DNA of 18,674 nt, from positions 1 through 18,674 of the forward strand of contig UQWU01000034.1 of the NCBI GenBank assembly GCA_900544885.1. The letters run 5' to 3'. Position numbers and translations under genes: made by a program. The notes under the pieces are model-generated. The model saw only the letters and a program-made list of their open reading frames with translations. It was not told where the DNA came from and did no database searches. Each line of letters begins with the position of its first letter. Position 1 is the stretch's first letter. Positions 15,367-18,674 of this stretch are shown here, piece by piece. The DNA is from an uncultured Phascolarctobacterium sp. (GTDB lineage Bacteria > Bacillota > Negativicutes > Acidaminococcales > Acidaminococcaceae).

Positions 15367-16644
15367 CTATTTAGCTTTTTTGGAAGTCTGACGGCGGTTG
15401 CTACCGGTTTTCGGGGCTTTACGTTTGTTGATAACGGAGTTACGGCCACGTTTTACACCGGAGGATTTTTTCTTTTTGGACGGAGTGTTGGTGGCAACAC
15501 GGCGGGCAACGGTAGCACCTTCCAGATTTTGACGTTCCATCAGAATACCAAGCTTGTTTTCAATATTACGCAGCCATTTCAGTTCATCAGGAGTATACAA
15601 GGTAATAGCCATACCGTCATTGCCTGCACGTCCTGTTCTGCCGATACGGTGTACATACCAGTCTACATCATGGGGAATATCATAGTTGATGACATGGGTA
15701 ACGCCTTCAACGTCTAAGCCGCGGGCAGCCAGGTCACTGGCAACGAGAATCTGGATTTTAGCATCGCGGAAGGATTTCATGACGGTTTTACGTTTAGCAG
15801 GGGACATCTCACCGTGCAATACGTCTACGTTATAGCCCTGCATACCCAGCCATTCGCCTAATTCCTTGGTGCGTTCCTTACTCATGCAAAAGACAATCAT
15901 CAGATAAGGATTAAGGCGCTCAATTAAGGAAGCTACAGCTTTATTTTTGTATTCTTCAGTAGTTTTCAGACAGATTTGCTGAATTTTATCAACAGTAGCC
16001 TTATCGGGGTTAATATCGATTAAAGCACAATTTTTAGTTAATTTTTTGCCTAGCTTACGTACCTCTTCAGATAAAGTAGCACTGCAGAGCATGGTCTGGT
16101 GTTCGGGTGCGGTCATAGCAATCAGGTCTAAGGCTTCGTCCATAAAGCCCTGCTGCAACATTTCGTCAACCTCATCCAGTACTAGATATTTAACACCGCC
16201 TAAATCGGTATTACCCTTGCGGATATGGTCTAAAAGACGGCCGGGTGTACCGATGAGCACGTGACTGCGTCCCTCCAGTTTGTGTTTCTGGGTTTCGTAA
16301 TCACGGCCGCCGACAACGGCCAGTGCCTTGATTTCGCTGTCGCCGAGAATCTTTTTCAACTCGGTAGCAATCTGCTGTGCCAGTTCGCGGGTCGGGGTGA
16401 TAACTAGAGCTTGCACATAGGGCTTAGTAACGTCGATTTTTTCGGCTAACGGTACTAAGAAGGCCAAGGTTTTACCTGTACCTGTCTGTGCACGGGCAAT
16501 AACGTCACGTCCTGCGAACAGAGCGGGGATGGCTTGTTCTTGTACCGGCATCGGCTTTTTAATACCCATTTTATTTAATTGCTCGATGGTGTTGGCACAT
16601 ACCTTTAAGGCTGCAAAACCATTAGTCATATTCATATTCATCAT
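15367..16644 (-). CDS. DEAD-box ATP-dependent RNA helicase (DEVD variant)
   Basis: A 425-residue two-domain RNA helicase, likely acting in ribosome assembly or RNA decay as CshA/DeaD relatives do. Motifs in order: Q-motif around GFAAL and PMPVQEQAIP, motif I AQTGTGKT (52-59), PTRELAQQ, GGRDYE, TPGR, motif II DEVD at 158-161 where DEAD is expected, SAT at 189-191, VASDLAARGLDV and YVHRIGRTGRAG. The last 40 residues are strongly basic (SKKKKSSGVKRGR, SKKAK), a usual RNA-binding tail. A-to-V at the third position of motif II keeps the catalytic D-E pair and D161, so activity is expected. The N-terminus reads MMNMNM; AGAGG lies just ahead of the first ATG, so translation may begin at the second (16641) or third (16635) Met. 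It is co-directional with pgi. Confidence 0.94.
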   Translation of the reverse strand: MMNMNMTNGFAALKVCANTIEQLNKMGIKKPMPVQEQAIPALFAGRDVIARAQTGTGKTLAFLVPLAEKIDVTKPYVQALVITPTRELAQQIATELKKILGDSEIKALAVVGGRDYETQKHKLEGRSHVLIGTPGRLLDHIRKGNTDLGGVKYLVLDEVDEMLQQGFMDEALDLIAMTAPEHQTMLCSATLSEEVRKLGKKLTKNCALIDINPDKATVDKIQQICLKTTEEYKNKAVASLIERLNPYLMIVFCMSKERTKELGEWLGMQGYNVDVLHGEMSPAKRKTVMKSFRDAKIQILVASDLAARGLDVEGVTHVINYDIPHDVDWYVHRIGRTGRAGNDGMAITLYTPDELKWLRNIENKLGILMERQNLEGATVARRVATNTPSKKKKSSGVKRGRNSVINKRKAPKTGSNRRQTSKKAK

Positions 16645-16733
16645 ACCTCTTTTCTTAAAAAATTTTTATCTTAATCGGAAAAATAAAATCTTTATGTAAT
16701 CAACATAATTATATCGATATTTATAATTAAATA

Positions 16734-16762
16734 ATTATACCATAGATAGCCTGCTTTCGCAA
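16734..16762 (-). promoter_or_regulatory. Promoter of the helicase-pgi operon
   Basis: On the minus strand TTGCGA (16762-16757), a 17-nt spacer and perfect TATAAT (16739-16734). The predicted start is near 16727, leaving an AT-rich leader of about 80 nt. It is divergent from the glycosylase promoter about 45 bp away. Confidence 0.6.
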
Positions 16763-16806
16763 AAAAACAGCAAATTTAGCAGGACGGAAATATTTGTAAA
16801 ATTTAT

Positions 16807-16835
16807 TTGTCGCTAAAGTAATTTCGTATTATAAT
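16807..16835 (+). promoter_or_regulatory. Promoter of the AlkA-like glycosylase gene
   Basis: TTGTCG (16807-16812), a 17-nt spacer and perfect TATAAT (16830-16835). It is followed by AGGAGG (16859-16864), 7 nt before the ATG. No LexA-type or other clear operator is seen. Confidence 0.62.
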
Positions 16836-16871
16836 AATATAAAATAAATATACGTATGAGGAGGATGCTTT

Positions 16872-17495
16872 ATGTGCCAAACCCCAGATTGGTCTGTTGG
16901 TGACCGTTATCTGCGTGAAAACGCTCTCGAGCTTGCCCCTTTAGTGGAAAAATTCTCTCCCTGTCCTTTGTGTCCCAAGGAGAAGGAGGAGTATTTCACT
17001 ATTCTCTTGACCGGTATCGTGGCTCAGCAATTGCCACCGGATGTCAGTCAGCAGCTCATGACCAACATTGAACGCTTAGTAGGTAGTCCTGTTACACCGC
17101 AAGCAGTACTGGATGTTCCTGCAGAGAGTTTTTTGGAGATAGGACTGGTGCCGCAGAAGGTAGAATACATGCGTAATTTTGCCCAAGCTATTTTAGACGG
17201 TAAGGTAACCATGGATAAATTCGCTGAAATGACTGATAGTCAGATTTCTAAGCAGCTGTTACAAATCCGCGGCTTAGGTCAGTGGACTATTGAAATGTTC
17301 CTTTTGCTGGCTCTGTGTCGTACAGATGTAGTGCCTTCTGCTGATTTCATTTTCAAGAAAGAACTACAGAAGATGCTGAATTTGCCGGACCTGCCTAAAC
17401 GTGGTCAGATTAATAAGCTTACAGAAAAATGGCGCCCTTGGCGTTCCTTGGCTGTGTGGTATATCTGGCAGCAGGCTAATAGTGAAAGTAAATAA
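16872..17495 (+). CDS. DNA-3-methyladenine glycosylase, AlkA/HhH-GPD family
   Basis: A 207-residue helix-hairpin-helix glycosylase that would excise alkylated purines. Evidence: ILLTGIVAQQLPP (the usual IV.QQ helix), the HhH loop QIRGLGQWTIEMFLL (about 130-145), the catalytic Asp in VPSADF (D158), and the WRPWRSLAVWYIWQ block typical of AlkA/MAG C-termini. It lacks the extra N-terminal domain of E. coli AlkA, as many short bacterial homologues do. A CPLC pair (about 31-34) in the N-terminus is unusual in my recollection and could hold a metal or be incidental. There is no C-terminal iron-sulfur motif of the Nth/MutY kind. The gene has its own promoter and terminator and diverges from the helicase gene. 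Abasic sites it makes could be processed by the ExoA at 330. Confidence 0.9.
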   Translation: MCQTPDWSVGDRYLRENALELAPLVEKFSPCPLCPKEKEEYFTILLTGIVAQQLPPDVSQQLMTNIERLVGSPVTPQAVLDVPAESFLEIGLVPQKVEYMRNFAQAILDGKVTMDKFAEMTDSQISKQLLQIRGLGQWTIEMFLLLALCRTDVVPSADFIFKKELQKMLNLPDLPKRGQINKLTEKWRPWRSLAVWYIWQQANSESK

Positions 17496-17507
17496 TAAGC
17501 AAATGAG

Positions 17508-17541
17508 TGAGCAGTAGTCAGTAGATTACTGCTCATTTTTT
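17508..17541 (+). terminator. Intrinsic terminator after the glycosylase gene
   Basis: TGAGCAGTA (17508-17516) pairs perfectly with TACTGCTCA (17527-17535) around a 10-nt loop, followed by six T. It lies 13 nt after the stop codon. Confidence 0.9.
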
Positions 17542-17552
17542 GTATTTAGCTT

Positions 17553-17569
17553 GTAAAATGTAGTTTTAC
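17553..17569. repeat. Short dyad upstream of nrdR
   Basis: GTAAAA (17553-17558) and TTTTAC (17564-17569) form a perfect 6-bp dyad around TGTAG. It lies about 55 bp upstream of the nrdR -10. It could be an operator half-site pair, or chance in AT-rich DNA. Confidence 0.25.
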
Positions 17570-17621
17570 GTGGGGAAACAGCGTTTTTCTTGCTTAGGCT
17601 ATGTAACAACGCTCATTGATG

Positions 17622-17630
17622 TGATATAAT
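17622..17630 (+). promoter_or_regulatory. Extended -10 promoter for nrdR
   Basis: TGATATAAT (17622-17630) is a perfect extended -10. The best -35 at 17 nt is the poor TGTAAC (17602-17607). The ATG lies 38 nt further, preceded by a G-rich ribosome binding site GGGGGT (17657-17662). No NrdR-box pair was recognised here. Confidence 0.58.
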
Positions 17631-17668
17631 AAAAAATAATAATAACGAAAGCTCATGGGGGTTACATA

Positions 17669-18136
17669 ATGAAATGTCCATTTTGTTCACATAACGACAG
17701 CCGTGTAATTGACAGCCGTGCCGTGGAAGATGGTATTACGATACGTCGTCGTCGTGAATGTCCGAACTGCGGTCGTCGTTTTACTACTTACGAAAAATAT
17801 GAGGAAACTCCGTTGGTAGTAAGCAAAAAGGATGGCCGTCGTGAATTATTTGACGCTAAAAAGCTTTTAGGCGGCTTATTGAAGGCATTTGAAAAACGTC
17901 CTGTGTCTTACGAAAAAGTACAGGAGATTGCGGACAGCATTGAACGTGAATTACGTATGTCCGGAGAAACGGAAATCGAAAGTGCTAAAATCGGTGAATT
18001 AGTAATGCAATATCTGGAAGATACCGACCAGATTGCTTATGTACGTTTTGCCTCTGTATATCGTCAGTTTGCTGATGTAAAAAACTTTATGCAGGAACTG
18101 GAGCGGATTATGCAGAAAAGCAAAACCGAAAACTAA
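17669..18136 (+). CDS. nrdR: Transcriptional repressor NrdR
   Basis: A 155-residue repressor of ribonucleotide reductase genes. The N-terminal zinc ribbon is CPFC (C3, C6) and CPNCGRRFTTYE (C31, C34), with the basic IRRRREC between. The rest is the ATP-cone domain (about 49-139: VSKKDGRRELFDAKKLL to FASVYRQFADV) that reads ATP/dATP. All are standard and full length. NrdR binds NrdR boxes ahead of nrd operons when dATP is high; no nrd gene is in this window. It begins a possible two-gene unit with a small exported-protein gene 40 nt downstream. Confidence 0.97.
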   Translation: MKCPFCSHNDSRVIDSRAVEDGITIRRRRECPNCGRRFTTYEKYEETPLVVSKKDGRRELFDAKKLLGGLLKAFEKRPVSYEKVQEIADSIERELRMSGETEIESAKIGELVMQYLEDTDQIAYVRFASVYRQFADVKNFMQELERIMQKSKTEN

Positions 18137-18176
18137 ATAGCTGTTTATTCATTGTTACAGCAAAGGAGGCTTACTG

Positions 18177-18428
18177 ATGAAAAAATTATTACTTACTTTG
18201 GCTTTGACTGTGGGTTTAACTATGGCCATGAGCTGCAGTGCTTTGGCTGCGGAAAGATTGTTTACCTTCTCCAACAATAATGACAATGCGGTAAAAGAGG
18301 TTAATTATTATTTGGAGCATGGTGCTGAGGTTAAATATCTGCACACTGCTGCTAAGAATACTGACAGTACGGTAATCATTACTTTGGTGCTGGAGATTCC
18401 GCAGGGAATTCCTGCTTATAAAAAATAA
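18177..18428 (+). CDS. Small exported protein of unknown function
   Basis: An 83-residue protein I do not recognise. Residues 1-25 form a clear signal peptide: MKK, a hydrophobic core LLLTLALTVGLTMAM, then SCSALA-AE with a type I cleavage site after ALA. The Cys in SCS has no good lipobox (AMSC), so lipidation is unlikely. The mature part, about 58 residues, has FSNNNDNAVKEVNYYLEHGAEVKYLH, then a hydrophobic beta-like strand STVIITLVLEIP. The pattern VN-YL-x-G-x-xVKxxH recalls small proteins with a long helix followed by strands, but this is weak. AAAGGAGG (18161-18168) lies 8 nt before the ATG, so it is surely translated. It follows nrdR by 40 nt and ends at a strong terminator. Confidence 0.8.
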   Translation: MKKLLLTLALTVGLTMAMSCSALAAERLFTFSNNNDNAVKEVNYYLEHGAEVKYLHTAAKNTDSTVIITLVLEIPQGIPAYKK

Positions 18429-18440
18429 AAATGTTGTTTT

Positions 18441-18485
18441 AACTCTGTTGTATAGCTTTTACGATGCTATATGGCAGAGTTTTTT
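18441..18485 (+). terminator. Strong intrinsic terminator after the small exported protein
   Basis: A 16-bp stem (18441-18456 with 18466-18481), fully paired with three consecutive wobble pairs, closes a 9-nt loop and runs into TTTTT. It ends the nrdR unit. Confidence 0.9.
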
Positions 18486-18508
18486 CTTGCAAGAGCAATA
18501 TTTTTTTG

Positions 18509-18666
18509 TTTTGCTGTTAAGCTAAAACTATGAGAGGTATATGCGGTTTTATTTTGACAGCAGGAGTAAGATTGATCTAGGGTTATTTTTCTTATGCGGT
18601 TAAGCTTGTTTTTGCTGTTACTGGCTTAAATGTTTAATAATAAACTTTAATAATTTTTTGCTGTTA
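18509..18666 (+). repeat. Three copies of an 11-mer in a gene-free AT-rich stretch
   Basis: TTTTGCTGTTA occurs at 18509-18519, 18610-18620 and 18656-18666, all in direct orientation. TATGCGGTT also occurs twice in the same stretch. No coding frame or ribosome binding site is seen from 18486 to the window end. The stretch may be the leader or control region of a gene beyond the edge, or decayed sequence. Confidence 0.45.
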
Positions 18667-18674
18667 ACTAAATG

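Noticed and set aside
15362..15382. AAAGCT-ATTT-AGCTTT with a T run, plus strand, at the helicase/pgi junction
   Set aside because: The stem is short and AT-rich, and no plus-strand gene ends there; on the minus strand it lacks a T run and would not block pgi transcription.
16750..16783. CCTGCT / AGCAGG inverted repeat between the helicase and glycosylase promoters
   Set aside because: Only 6-bp arms with a 22-nt gap; too little to call an operator, though it lies between two divergent promoters.
17580..17613. AGCGTT / AACGCT inverted repeat before nrdR
   Set aside because: Six-base arms with a 22-nt gap; no match to an NrdR box, likely chance.
18618..18674. Possible minus-strand C-terminal frame at the right edge
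   Set aside because: An 18-codon AT-rich frame ending in TAA, with no recognisable motif and no terminator after it.
1..18674. CRISPR arrays, tRNA, rRNA, toxin-antitoxin or phage-defence genes
   Set aside because: No regular repeat-spacer pattern, tRNA-like cloverleaf, rRNA sequence or defence-type gene was seen.

Overview
The window reads as ordinary chromosomal sequence of a low-to-moderate GC, anaerobic member of the Firmicutes. Gene content (rubredoxin, NrdR, Firmicutes-type PhoR kinase, short-form glucose-6-phosphate isomerase, ACT/UPF0210 pair), strong AGGAGG-type ribosome binding sites and TATAAT promoters support this. The protein flavour suggests Negativicutes (for example Phascolarctobacterium/Acidaminococcaceae), but that is an inference I could not test by search. 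All genes appear intact except a transposase cut by the left edge.

Layout. (1) Bases 1-85, minus strand: the first 28 codons of an IS256-type transposase running off the left edge, with its likely terminal region to about 150. (2) 330-7818: an excision-repair operon, exoA-uvrB-uvrA-uvrC, tightly packed and with a 4-nt uvrA/uvrC overlap. (3) 7914-8072: a 52-residue rubredoxin gene with its own extended -10 promoter and an intrinsic terminator. (4) 8270-10674: a PhoB/PhoP-type response regulator and a PhoR-type sensor kinase, overlapping by 4 nt and closed by a terminator; the leader carries 11-bp-spaced repeats that resemble PhoP boxes. (5) 10765-13695: an ACT-domain protein, a UPF0210 (PFL-like) protein, endonuclease III and a DEDDh exonuclease in one run, ending in a hairpin. 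(6) 13858-16644, minus strand: a DEAD-box RNA helicase (with DEVD in motif II) followed by glucose-6-phosphate isomerase, sharing a terminator that faces the previous one. (7) 16872-17495: an AlkA-like DNA glycosylase, divergent from the helicase, with its own promoter and terminator. (8) 17669-18428: nrdR and a small exported protein of unknown function, then a strong terminator. (9) 18486-18674: AT-rich, no gene seen, with a thrice-repeated 11-mer.

Theme. Six or seven of the sixteen complete genes act on damaged or free DNA ends: AP endonuclease, UvrABC, endonuclease III, AlkA-like glycosylase and a DnaQ-fold exonuclease. NrdR, the regulator of ribonucleotide reductase, is close by. The glycosylases produce abasic sites that ExoA can cleave, while UvrABC removes bulky lesions. 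No LexA/SOS box was recognised upstream of these genes. There is no obvious novel defence or mobile system. The points most worth a second look are the transposase start buried in an inverted repeat, the PhoP-like repeats, the ACT/UPF0210 pair linked to nth, and the peculiar start of pgi.
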